From Bordetella pertussis 18323 (lineage in GTDB: Bacteria; Pseudomonadota; Gammaproteobacteria; Burkholderiales; Burkholderiaceae_B), in assembly GCF_000306945.1 (NCBI RefSeq), contig NC_018518.1, positions 2,108,001 through 2,172,000 on the forward strand: DNA of 64,000 nucleotides. Reading direction: 5' to 3'. This document shows, in pieces, positions 56,890 through 64,000 of the stretch. The number at the start of each line of letters is the position of its first letter. Position 1 is the stretch's first letter. The notes beneath the pieces are model-generated. The model searched no databases and was not told where the DNA came from. It worked only from the letters and a program-made list of their open reading frames with translations. The position numbers were made by a program, and so were the translations under genes.

Positions 56890-58185
56890 TCAGTCCAGGC
56901 CGTGGAAGACGGAATCGTCGGGGCCGATGTGCGACGGATGCTGCCACGTCACGTCGCGCATCGAATGCTGCACCAGCCCTTCCACGCCCAGCAGCACCGC
57001 GAAGATCGCCATCCGGATCGGAATACCATTGTCGGTCTGGCGGAAAATCGCCAGGCGCGGGTCGTGGTTCAGATCCGTGCTCAGATCGTTGGACCCCGGC
57101 CGGCTGTCGCGCGGCAAGGGGTGCATGACGATGGTATCCGGACCGCAGTAGGCGTCGATGATGGCGCGGCTGACCTGGAAGTCCGCCGTGTAGCCTTCGC
57201 CCGCCTCTTCGTTGGCGAAGCGCTCTTTCTGCACGCGCGTGGCGTAAATGACGTCCGCGCCCGCCAGGCCCTCGGCCAGCGTGCTTTTCTGTTCGATCAC
57301 ATTGCCGTTGCGGCTGGCCTGCTCGACGATGTAGCCGGGCATCTCCAGGCCCTGCGGCGAAATCAGCGTGAACTTCACGCCCTTGTACAGCGCCAGCAGC
57401 TTGATCAGCGAGTGCACCGTGCGGCCGTACTTCAGGTCGCCGACCATGGCGATGTGCGCGCCGTCGAGCAGCTTGCCCAGGCGCGAGAACTCGGTAAGGA
57501 TGGTGTACAGGTCCAGCAGGGCCTGGCTGGGATGTTCGCCCGGGCCATCGCCGCCATTGACCACCGGAATATTGGTCGCCTCGGCGAACTCCGCCACCGA
57601 CCCCTGTTCGGGATGGCGGATGACCATGGCGTCGACGTAGCCGCTCATCACGCGGCTGGTATCGTAGATGGACTCGCCCTTGGCCATGGACGAGAACGTG
57701 AAGCCCGTGGTGTCGCAGACCGAACCGCCCAGGCGGCAGAACGCCGCGCCGAAGCTGACGCGAGTACGCGTGCTGGCCTCGAAGAACAGGTTGCCCAGCA
57801 CCGCGCCTTCCAGCACCCGCGACACCTTCTGGCGGCGCGCAATGGGTTGCATCATATCCGCCACGCGGAACAGGTCTTCCACCGATTCGCGGGTGAATTG
57901 ATCGACCGACAGCAGCTGATGGCGCCCTTCGACGGCAATGCGGTCGCGCAAGGGGCCTACCTGCCCGCTCTGCGTATATTTCTCCAGCAAGTCGCGGTTC
58001 TGCACGATTTCACTGACGAAGCGCTCCACCACTTCGGGCATCGCGCGAAACTCCTGCGACCCTTCGGGCAGCAGCCACGTATCCAGCGCGCGGCGCTTCA
58101 CGCCGATGCGGCCGGCGAACACGTCGCGCGTCAGGTTGAGACGACGCATGGCGTCGCGCAGAAAGGCTTGTTGGGAAATGGACAT
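56890..58185 (-). CDS. Aspartate carbamoyltransferase-like protein with N-terminal extension
   Basis: A 431-residue protein: residues about 85-431 are an aspartate/ornithine carbamoyltransferase fold with the carbamoyl-phosphate loop FFEASTRTRVSFG (135-147), MVGDLKYGRTVHSL and MHPLPRDSR, the last typical of aspartate carbamoyltransferases. The first 80 residues (AMRRLNLTRDVFAGRIGVKR, RALDTWLLPEGSQEFRAMPE) resemble an XRE-like helix-turn-helix, absent from the usual 310-residue PyrB. It may make carbamoyl-aspartate, with the extension regulatory. ATG 58185. Confidence 0.85.
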   Translation of the reverse strand: MSISQQAFLRDAMRRLNLTRDVFAGRIGVKRRALDTWLLPEGSQEFRAMPEVVERFVSEIVQNRDLLEKYTQSGQVGPLRDRIAVEGRHQLLSVDQFTRESVEDLFRVADMMQPIARRQKVSRVLEGAVLGNLFFEASTRTRVSFGAAFCRLGGSVCDTTGFTFSSMAKGESIYDTSRVMSGYVDAMVIRHPEQGSVAEFAEATNIPVVNGGDGPGEHPSQALLDLYTILTEFSRLGKLLDGAHIAMVGDLKYGRTVHSLIKLLALYKGVKFTLISPQGLEMPGYIVEQASRNGNVIEQKSTLAEGLAGADVIYATRVQKERFANEEAGEGYTADFQVSRAIIDAYCGPDTIVMHPLPRDSRPGSNDLSTDLNHDPRLAIFRQTDNGIPIRMAIFAVLLGVEGLVQHSMRDVTWQHPSHIGPDDSVFHGLD

Positions 58186-58291
58186 GGGCGGCCCCAGGGA
58201 GGAATACGGAATATACGCAATGCGCATATTATTCGACCCCAAAAACGACGTCCATGATTTTTTGCGTATATAACCGGCACTGTGGCGCGGG

Positions 58292-58705
58292 TCAGACGCG
58301 TGCTGCGTATACCGTGGGCAGCTGGTCGTAGTCGGTATCGGCCGGAGCGACCGCCAGCCAGCAGCCCGCGCCAAACGCCGCCACGCTGGCAAGGTACAGG
58401 GCAACCGCCAGGACCACGGCGGGAAGGTGGCCACGGCCGCGCACGCCGGCGGCGGCCTGGCGGCGCTGCAGATAGCGGGCGGCGGTGCCGAACAGCATCG
58501 CGCCCATCGCGGCGGCCAGCCCGGCCAGGAACAGGGCCAGGGGCGCCTGCAAGGCGGGCGGCGCCACTTCGCCGCCGACGATGCCCAGCGAGAACGCGAC
58601 CAGCATCAGCGCTGCCAGCCCATTGAGGCCAGCCAGCAGGCGCAGCGGGCCGGCCAGCAGGCCTTGCCCGTTGTCGCCCGGCCGGCAGTCCGCGCCCTCA
58701 CCCAT
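58292..58705 (-). CDS. Membrane protein, three spans, unknown function
   Basis: A 137-residue protein with three hydrophobic spans (about 22-47, 50-75 and 95-118: LVAFSLGIVGGEVAPPALQA, LALFLAGLAAAMGAMLFGTA, VVLAVALYLASVAAFGAGCW). No family recognised. ATG 58705 starts one base after the lipoprotein stop codon, so the two are one operon. Confidence 0.75.
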   Translation of the reverse strand: MGEGADCRPGDNGQGLLAGPLRLLAGLNGLAALMLVAFSLGIVGGEVAPPALQAPLALFLAGLAAAMGAMLFGTAARYLQRRQAAAGVRGRGHLPAVVLAVALYLASVAAFGAGCWLAVAPADTDYDQLPTVYAARV

Positions 58706-58706
58706 C

Positions 58707-59141
58707 TCAGTCGCCGCCCTGCCTGCACACCGGCGTGGCGGACTGAATCGAGGCCTTGGCCGCGGCGATCTCCGCCGCATCCCACTTGCCGTCGCCCAGC
58801 ACCCGGACCGTGACCCGGGCCGTCGATGGCGTCTCGGTCTGCGACTGGATGATTTCGAGGATCTTGCTGGGCTCTTCCCGCTTGAACACATGCACCTCGT
58901 TGGGCGCGCCACGGTCGCCCAGGCGCCGCGACGACTGGTACACCACGCCGTACGGATGCGGCCGCTGCTCGTGGCAGACGCGCACGTATTCGCCGGCGCG
59001 GCGATATGCCGCCTGGAAATCCGCCGTGACGATGAAACTTTCGGACAGTCCGGGCGTATCGCCCGACAGCAGGCCCTGGCTGGCGCACCCGCTCAATACG
59101 CCAGCGGCCAGCAGCGCCCCGATCAACCCTACCCTGCGCAT
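58707..59141 (-). CDS. Putative lipoprotein of unknown function
   Basis: A 144-residue protein with a lipoprotein signal (MRRVGLIGALLAAGVLSGCA; lipobox LSGC, C19). The mature part has two further cysteines (VRVCHEQRP, TPVCRQGGD) and alternating strand-like patterns but no recognised domain. Co-transcribed with the downstream membrane protein. ATG 59141 is placed by the signal peptide. Confidence 0.78.
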   Translation of the reverse strand: MRRVGLIGALLAAGVLSGCASQGLLSGDTPGLSESFIVTADFQAAYRRAGEYVRVCHEQRPHPYGVVYQSSRRLGDRGAPNEVHVFKREEPSKILEIIQSQTETPSTARVTVRVLGDGKWDAAEIAAAKASIQSATPVCRQGGD

Positions 59142-59195
59142 ATCGACTCCTGCTCCAAGTAATGCAACGGACGGATTATGCATCAACACGCCCAA

Positions 59196-59234
59196 TGAAA
59201 AAGCCGCCTTGGCGCCCTATCGCGGCAGGCGGCT
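59196..59234 (-). terminator. Terminator of the entericidin pseudogene
   Basis: On the minus strand AGCCGCC and GGCGGCT pair around a partly self-complementary 19-base loop, followed by TTTTTC. It lies 33 bases beyond the ancestral stop of the entericidin gene. Confidence 0.7.
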
Positions 59235-59266
59235 GCGCACGGTGCGGCTGGCTACGCCGCCTTGCG

Positions 59267-59398
59267 CTACTTCTGGGCCGCGCCCTGAATTTTTTCGCCA
59301 CCTCACTCGATATCCTTGCCCGCACCGGCAACCGTATTGCAACCCGCGGACAGCGCGGCCATGGCAAGCAGCACAGCAATGAGAGCTTTGTTCTTCAT
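59267..59398 (-). pseudogene. Entericidin B-like lipoprotein with in-frame TGA
   Basis: From ATG 59398 the frame reads a lipoprotein signal with lipobox LSAG-C20, then CNTVAGAGKDIE and a TGA (59303-59305). Beyond it the same frame continues GGEKIQGAAQK to TAG at 59267-59269. Ignoring the TGA the gene is exactly 43 codons plus stop, the size of the paralogue at 24737-24868, and GKDIERGGEKIQGAAQK is the expected family ending, so CGA (Arg) to TGA is the simplest explanation. A 31-residue truncated peptide could still be made. Confidence 0.85.
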
Positions 59399-59573
59399 GA
59401 CATCTCCTGGACTGGGAAGCGTCGAACGAGCGACGGAAAGGCCGGCGGGTCCGAGCCAGACCGGGTCAGAATAACGCAGCGGCGTGCTTTCTGCAGCAAG
59501 CACTCGCAATCAGTTGCATGCGTGCGCCATCCTCTGACGCATGGCGCATGCAATCCACCTACAATGCTGCGCC

Positions 59574-60314
59574 ATGAAATATGCTGTTGTATTGGCTGCG
59601 CTGCTCAGCCTGCCGCTGGCCGCCCAGGCCGAGCTGGTCACCCGTCCGAACGCCGTCGGACACCGCGATTTCCGACACGCCAAGAAAGTGCTGCCACGCG
59701 TCTACCAGAACCTGGAGCGCGACTTCTATTGCGGCTGCCCCTACCAGGACAAGCGCATCGACCTGCAGGCCTGTGGCTACGAGCCGCGCAAACAGCTGCG
59801 ACGCGCACAGCAACTGGAATGGGAGCATGTGGTGCCGGCCTGGACGCTGGGCCATCAGCGCCAGTGCTGGCAACAGCGCGTCAACGGCAAGCCGGGCGGG
59901 CGCAAGCATTGCAGCCGGACCGACCCCTCGTTCGCGCGCGCCGAAGGCGACCTGGTGAACCTGATGCCGTCGGTCGGCGAGGTCAACGGTGACCGGCAGA
60001 ACTTCCGCTACGCCGTCTGGGCCGACCGGCCCGCCCCCATGTACGGCCAGTGCGAAACCATCGTGGACTTCAAGACCCGCCGCATACAGCCGCGCAAGTA
60101 CGTGCGCGGCCGTATCGCGCGCATCCAGTTCTACATGGTCGAGCGCTACAGGCTGAAGCTGTCGCGCGAGGACCGGCGCGTACTGTGCGTATGGGCGCGC
60201 GCCTACCCGGTGGACGACTGGGAACGCGCGCGCGACCAGCGCATCCGGACGCTGCAAGGCAACGGCAATCACTACGTGACCGATCCCGCCGCGATCCAGC
60301 GCCAGTGCGGCTGA
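59574..60314 (+). CDS. Endonuclease I (EndA/Dns family)
   Basis: A 246-residue secreted nuclease: signal peptide 1-19 (MKYAVVLAALLSLPLAAQA), then LEWEHVVPAWTLG with the catalytic region and EGDLVNLMPSVGEVNGDRQNFR, the metal-binding endonuclease I signature. It has several cysteines for disulfides (FYCGCP, RQCW, KHCS). It cuts DNA in the periplasm or outside the cell. Start ATG 59574 by the signal peptide. Confidence 0.93.
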   Translation: MKYAVVLAALLSLPLAAQAELVTRPNAVGHRDFRHAKKVLPRVYQNLERDFYCGCPYQDKRIDLQACGYEPRKQLRRAQQLEWEHVVPAWTLGHQRQCWQQRVNGKPGGRKHCSRTDPSFARAEGDLVNLMPSVGEVNGDRQNFRYAVWADRPAPMYGQCETIVDFKTRRIQPRKYVRGRIARIQFYMVERYRLKLSREDRRVLCVWARAYPVDDWERARDQRIRTLQGNGNHYVTDPAAIQRQCG

Positions 60315-60455
60315 GCATGCCGGCGGGCGCCTGCCGGCCGCCTTGCTCAGCCCCTTTCTTGAGCACGTTGCGCAAGTCCTTGTTTTGGCGCGAGATTAGG
60401 CAGATGTGCGCACCCTATCCCAAGGGTTGTCCACATCGCCTGTGGGTAACCGCGC

Positions 60456-60788
60456 TCAGGCGGGCTGCGCCGCCGCCAACGGGCCGCTCCAGGGCTGGGC
60501 GTCCAGGCGCAGCCGGACCTCCTGGAAATCGCCTTCGCTCGCGGCCAGCAGGCCTTCGGCCAGCGCCTGCCCGAAAGCGCGCCGGCACAATGTTTCCATG
60601 TCGTCGGGCATGGACTGGAATACGCCGTCGGGTATGCGCAGCCGCAGGCGCGCATCGTCCTGGCTGCCGGCGCGGCCGATATGGACGTGGGCGGGATAAC
60701 CGTGCGGGCACCAGACACCGACGTGATACGTACCGGCGGCGCCGGCGTTGGCCAGATAACCGGGATGATCGTACTTGGCAGTTCCCAT
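60456..60788 (-). CDS. Hypothetical protein, 110 residues
   Basis: A 110-residue cytoplasmic-looking protein (KYDHPGYLANAGAAGTYHVG, CPHGYPAHVHIGRAGSQDDA, MPDDMETLCRRAFGQALAEG). I recognise no family or motif; high proportion of Ala/Gly and two cysteines. It stands alone between endA-like and the initiator tRNA, and AGGAGGGGA-like bases before ATG 60788 form a good ribosome site. Confidence 0.65.
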   Translation of the reverse strand: MGTAKYDHPGYLANAGAAGTYHVGVWCPHGYPAHVHIGRAGSQDDARLRLRIPDGVFQSMPDDMETLCRRAFGQALAEGLLAASEGDFQEVRLRLDAQPWSGPLAAAQPA

Positions 60789-60895
60789 GTCCCCTCCTTG
60801 GATGCGACAAGGTCGCTCGGGTGGCCCATGGTAGCGCATGAGCAGGGCTGGCAAGAAGCCCTGCCGCGCCAAGCGCGCAAAGCTGCGACTGCGAA

Positions 60896-60935
60896 AACGA
60901 AAAAGGCCTGGCGATGAATCGCCAAGCCTTTTTGA
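60896..60935 (-). terminator. Terminator of the initiator tRNA transcript
   Basis: On the minus strand AAAAAGGCTTGGCGAT and ATCGCCAGGCCTTTTT pair with one mismatch, ending in a T-run; a few bases after the tRNA 3' CCA. Confidence 0.92.
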
Positions 60936-60937
60936 TC

Positions 60938-61374
<437 letters not shown>

Positions 61375-61454
61375 GACAGCCTCATACGACATCGGTAGAC
61401 AGGTCTTCAGGCTACCGGTCCGCGCCGCGCCGCAACAGGCACAGCAACAGGCTG

Positions 61455-61470
61455 TCTGTATCGATACAGA
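61455..61470. promoter_or_regulatory. MocR/GntR-like operator palindrome
   Basis: TCTGTATCGATACAGA is a perfect 16-bp palindrome in the short region before IS481 copy 2, followed by a possible -10 (TATGGT). Such sites are typical of MocR/PdxR-type regulators. No regulator gene remains on the right, because IS481 follows at 61530. Confidence 0.5.
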
Positions 61471-61525
61471 TCTGGGATTCGAACTCTGTTATGGTTGTTT
61501 TTCACCGCAACTGTGCCTGTTGCGG

Positions 61526-62476
61526 CTAGCTGTGAACTGTCAATAGGTTGTATTCGTCCAGGTTGAGTCTGGAGATGGGTACAGCGCGCCCGATGCCTTG
61601 GTGGGGTCGATGCCAGTTGTAGTGGTGTAGCCAGGATTTCATGGCATCGGCTCGGTGTTGGGAGTTCTGGTAGGTGTGAGCGTAAGCCCACTCACGCAAG
61701 GCCGACTGGATGAAGCGTTCGGCCTTGCCATTGGTCTGTGGGCGGTAAGGTCGGGTAAAGCGGTGCTTGATGCCCAGCTCATGGCACAGCGCGGCGAAGG
61801 CGCGGCTGCGAAAGGCCGAGCCATTGTCGGTGAGCAAGCGCTGGATGGTCACGCCCAGGCGCTGGTAGTAGGCCACTGCGTCCTTGAGGAACTGGACGGC
61901 GCTGGGGAAGCGCTCGTCGGGGTGGATGTCGGTGAAGGCCACGCGGGCGTGGTCATCGATGGCCACGAAGACGAAGTCCCAGCCGGCCCCCTCAACGGTA
62001 TCGCGTCGGTTGCCCGTGACCCGGTGGCCAGGGCGCTGGATACGTCCCAGCTTCTTGATGTCGATGTGCAGCAGATCGCCGGGGGCCTGATGCTCGTAGC
62101 GCACCACCGGCTCGGCCGGCTCCAGGTCGGCCAGGTGCGACAGACCGGCGCGGGCCAGGACGCGGCTGACGGTGCTGGCTGACACGCCCAGCGCCTGGGC
62201 GATGCGCGCTTGGGTCAGCCGCTTGCGGCGCAGCTCCACGATAGCCAGCGCCTTGGCCGGCGCAATCGCTCGGGGCGAGACCGTCGGGCGCGAGGACGCA
62301 TCGGCCAAGCCCGCCTGGCCCTGAGCCAGGAAGCGGCCCAGCCATTTGCGCACAGTCGGCGCGGTGACCCCATAGGCGCGGGCCGCTTCAGACACACAAA
62401 CTTGATGGGCGATCAATTGCTGGACCATTTCGAGTCGACGTAGGAAGGTCAATCGGGCATGCTTATGGGTGTTCAT
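61526..62476 (-). CDS. IS481 transposase
   Basis: A 316-residue DDE transposase identical to that of copy 1 except one residue in the helix-turn-helix region (VSEAARAYG here, VPEAARAYG there). The integrase core motifs (LLTDNGSAFR, NGKAERFI) are intact. The TAG stop overlaps the CTAG target. Confidence 0.96.
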   Translation of the reverse strand: MNTHKHARLTFLRRLEMVQQLIAHQVCVSEAARAYGVTAPTVRKWLGRFLAQGQAGLADASSRPTVSPRAIAPAKALAIVELRRKRLTQARIAQALGVSASTVSRVLARAGLSHLADLEPAEPVVRYEHQAPGDLLHIDIKKLGRIQRPGHRVTGNRRDTVEGAGWDFVFVAIDDHARVAFTDIHPDERFPSAVQFLKDAVAYYQRLGVTIQRLLTDNGSAFRSRAFAALCHELGIKHRFTRPYRPQTNGKAERFIQSALREWAYAHTYQNSQHRADAMKSWLHHYNWHRPHQGIGRAVPISRLNLDEYNLLTVHS

Positions 62477-62574
62477 CCGGCCGGGCTCCTTGAGTGAACT
62501 GGGGGATCGGCGATTTCCAGTTTCTCAAATCCGGTTCGGATGAACCATGCATACAACCTATTGAATCTTCACAG
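61530..62574 (-). mobile_element. IS481 copy 2
   Basis: A second complete 1045-bp IS481, same orientation as copy 1 and 45,888 bp from it, with CTAG at both ends (61526-61529 and 62575-62578). It has the same inverted-repeat ends. It separates an orphaned divergent promoter region from a lipoprotein gene. Confidence 0.97.
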
Positions 62575-62593
62575 CTAGCGCTCGGGGCGCTGC

Positions 62594-62899
62594 TCAGTTC
62601 TTCTCGGCGGGCGGCTGCGGCTTTTCGTCGCAATAGAAGGTGACCACGGCCTTCTTGGGCATCAGCCCGGTTGCGTGGTTGGACGTGATTTCCGGGCGCG
62701 CGAACTTGCGCCCCTGGGCTTCGCAGTACTGGCGCGCGCGTTCGCGCGCCTGGTTCTTGATCTCGACCCAGGTCGCCGCCTTCATGCCCGCGTTGTAGCT
62801 GACCGTGTACTGATTCTTGGCGACCGGCGTGACCTCGCTCATGCTGGAGCAGGCGGCCAGAAACAGGACGAGCATGGGGGCGAGCAGACGTAGCGGCAT
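62594..62899 (-). CDS. Putative lipoprotein of unknown function
   Basis: A 101-residue protein with a lipoprotein signal (MPLRLLAPMLVLFLAACSSM; lipobox LAAC, C17) followed by about 80 polar residues (QYTVSYNAGMKAATWVEIKN, YCEAQGRKF). Short lipoproteins of this kind are common outer-membrane or periplasmic proteins of unknown role. It ends 15 bases from the IS481 target CTAG. Start ATG 62899 by the signal. Confidence 0.8.
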   Translation of the reverse strand: MPLRLLAPMLVLFLAACSSMSEVTPVAKNQYTVSYNAGMKAATWVEIKNQARERARQYCEAQGRKFARPEITSNHATGLMPKKAVVTFYCDEKPQPPAEKN

Positions 62900-62964
62900 A
62901 GGTGCATCCGGACGGGCCGGGGACTGGGGGTTGGTGGCGGTTCCCACAGTGTAGCCTTGTCGCG

Positions 62965-63423
62965 TCAGCCCGGCGCGATGGCGCTGCGGCGGTCCAGCTT
63001 GCGGCTGAGCACGATGGATGTCTGCGTCTGTTTCACGCCGTCGATCAGGCCGATGTGGTCGAGCAGGTCGTCGAGCTGTTCATGGGTTTCGCAGCGCAGG
63101 AAAACCAGGTAGTCGAATGCGCCGCTGACCGAGGAAATCTCTTCGACCTCGGGAATCCTGGCCAGTTCGCGCATGACCGCCGCCGGCGTCTTCGGCAGCA
63201 CGCTGAGGAAGCAATAGGCGCGCACCGCGGCTTCCTCCAGTCGCTGTCCGAGCCGCACCCCGTAGCCGGCGATCACGCCGTCGCGCTCCAGCCGCGCAAT
63301 GCGTGCGACGACAGTGCTGCGCGCAAGATGCAGCTTGCGCGCCAGGATGGCGGCGGGTTCGCGCGCGTTGGCCTGCAGCAGGCTGAGCAATTGCCGGTCG
63401 ATGGCGTCGAGTCTTGGATCCAT
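62965..63423 (-). CDS. Lrp/AsnC-family transcriptional regulator
   Basis: A 152-residue Lrp/AsnC regulator: N-terminal helix-turn-helix (LDAIDRQLLSLLQANAREPA, RSTVVARIARLERDGVI) and a RAM effector-binding domain (RAYCFLSVLPKTPAAVMREL, VSGAFDYLVFLRC). It would sense an amino acid. No obvious target is next to it; it is downstream (same strand) of the gene at the window edge. Confidence 0.92.
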   Translation of the reverse strand: MDPRLDAIDRQLLSLLQANAREPAAILARKLHLARSTVVARIARLERDGVIAGYGVRLGQRLEEAAVRAYCFLSVLPKTPAAVMRELARIPEVEEISSVSGAFDYLVFLRCETHEQLDDLLDHIGLIDGVKQTQTSIVLSRKLDRRSAIAPG

Positions 63424-63493
63424 GGCGGGCGCAGGGCGGTTGCGGTCTGGCGCACGGTACAGGGCGGCCGGCGGTGGCGTCAACCGCGCCGCC

Positions 63494-64000
63494 TCAATCG
63501 GGTTCGGTGGGCAGCCCGCCCTGGTAGATCCTGCCGCCGAACTCGAAGTGGCCGATCGCGCGCGCGGCGGCCTCGAAAAGACGGTCTTGCTGGCCGTCCA
63601 CGGCGGGCGCGGCGTGCCGTGGCTCGAAGCGGCATATATCGTCGTCGCGCCCGAACCAGGCGCGGGCCACCAGGGTGTCGACGCCGGCCTCATGCGCGAA
63701 GTGGGCGAACTCGCGCAATTGCTCCATCTCGTGGAAGGCGCCGGACAGGCTGCTCAGGGTGATGCCGAATTTGACTTCGGTCACCGGCTCCGGCGCCACG
63801 GCGCCCGGTGCGGGCAATGGCTCGCCATCGTCGTAGTCGAACCGCGCGCCGATGTTGCGCATGCGTTCCAGGACCAGTCGCCATTGGGCTTCCGGCAAGG
63901 CCAGCCGGGCGGCCATGTAAAGCAGGCGCTGGCGGCCCAGCGCATGCGGTTCGGCTCCGTCGACATAGCGCGGCCAGGGCGTCTGGTCGTCGAGGCCTGC
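63494..64000 (-). CDS. Hypothetical protein, 5' end beyond the window
   Basis: The last 168 codons of a minus-strand gene that runs off the right edge. Residues include ALGRQRLLYMAARLALPEAQ, ITLSSLSGAFHEMEQLREFA, VDTLVARAWFGRDD and end GRIYQGGLPTEPD. The frame stays open to base 64000 with good codon use. I do not recognise the family; no membrane span is visible. Confidence 0.7.
   Translation of the reverse strand, partial: AGLDDQTPWPRYVDGAEPHALGRQRLLYMAARLALPEAQWRLVLERMRNIGARFDYDDGEPLPAPGAVAPEPVTEVKFGITLSSLSGAFHEMEQLREFAHFAHEAGVDTLVARAWFGRDDDICRFEPRHAAPAVDGQQDRLFEAAARAIGHFEFGGRIYQGGLPTEPD

Overview
The window is almost certainly Bordetella pertussis or a very close relative. It is GC-rich, its gene families are typical of Alcaligenaceae, and it carries two nearly identical 1045-bp IS481 copies (15642-16686 and 61530-62574, same orientation) inserted at CTAG sites, which is the hallmark of B. 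pertussis. It is ordinary chromosome shaped by IS481, with clear signs of gene decay. No phage or CRISPR array is visible.

Layout: 0.15-2.1 kb holds an IclR regulator and an orphan amino-acid binding protein. From 2.2 to 9.3 kb is a purine/house-keeping block on the minus strand (fba, purC, purE, purK, a Sua5/TsaC protein) with a DsbB-like/DUF5993 pair, a MqsA-type antitoxin next to a decapitated MqsR toxin, and a GFA-family protein. From 9.4 to 15.4 kb are a MOSC protein and then a plus-strand formamide cassette (LuxR regulator, formamidase, AmiS/UreI channel, FmdB, NAD-formate dehydrogenase) and a second GFA protein. IS481 copy 1 follows; it cuts off the last gene (tadC) of a minus-strand Tad/Flp pilus operon (16.7-24.5 kb), whose genes overlap by ATGA and in which tadA and tadB now form one reading frame.

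From 24.7 to 41 kb is mainly core metabolism on the minus strand: an entericidin, an FAH-family protein, ppa, hemC-hemD-hemX-hemY, two TerC paralogues, sucCD, a DUF2889 protein, metE with divergent metR, and recA-recX with a LexA-like box. From 41.1 to 45.2 kb are a TctD/TctE-like two-component pair and an MHS-family transporter. From 45.4 to 55.3 kb lies a catabolic island: an eight-gene minus-strand operon (thiolase-like protein, DUF35 protein, MaoC hydratase, SDR, three ABC-uptake genes, enoyl-CoA hydratase) divergent from a LysR regulator and a class III CoA-transferase. Together they look like uptake, CoA activation and beta-oxidation-like breakdown of an unknown organic acid.

The last part holds rdgC, an aspartate carbamoyltransferase with an N-terminal extension, lipoproteins, an entericidin gene with an in-frame stop, an endonuclease I, the initiator tRNA, a DUF2917-like ORF with an orphaned divergent operator, IS481 copy 2, a lipoprotein, an Lrp/AsnC regulator and a gene running off the right edge.

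The most notable lesions are a three-residue loss in the NAD-binding motif of formate dehydrogenase, a probable frameshift fusing tadA to tadB, tadC truncated by IS481, mqsR missing its start, and an entericidin with CGA probably changed to TGA.
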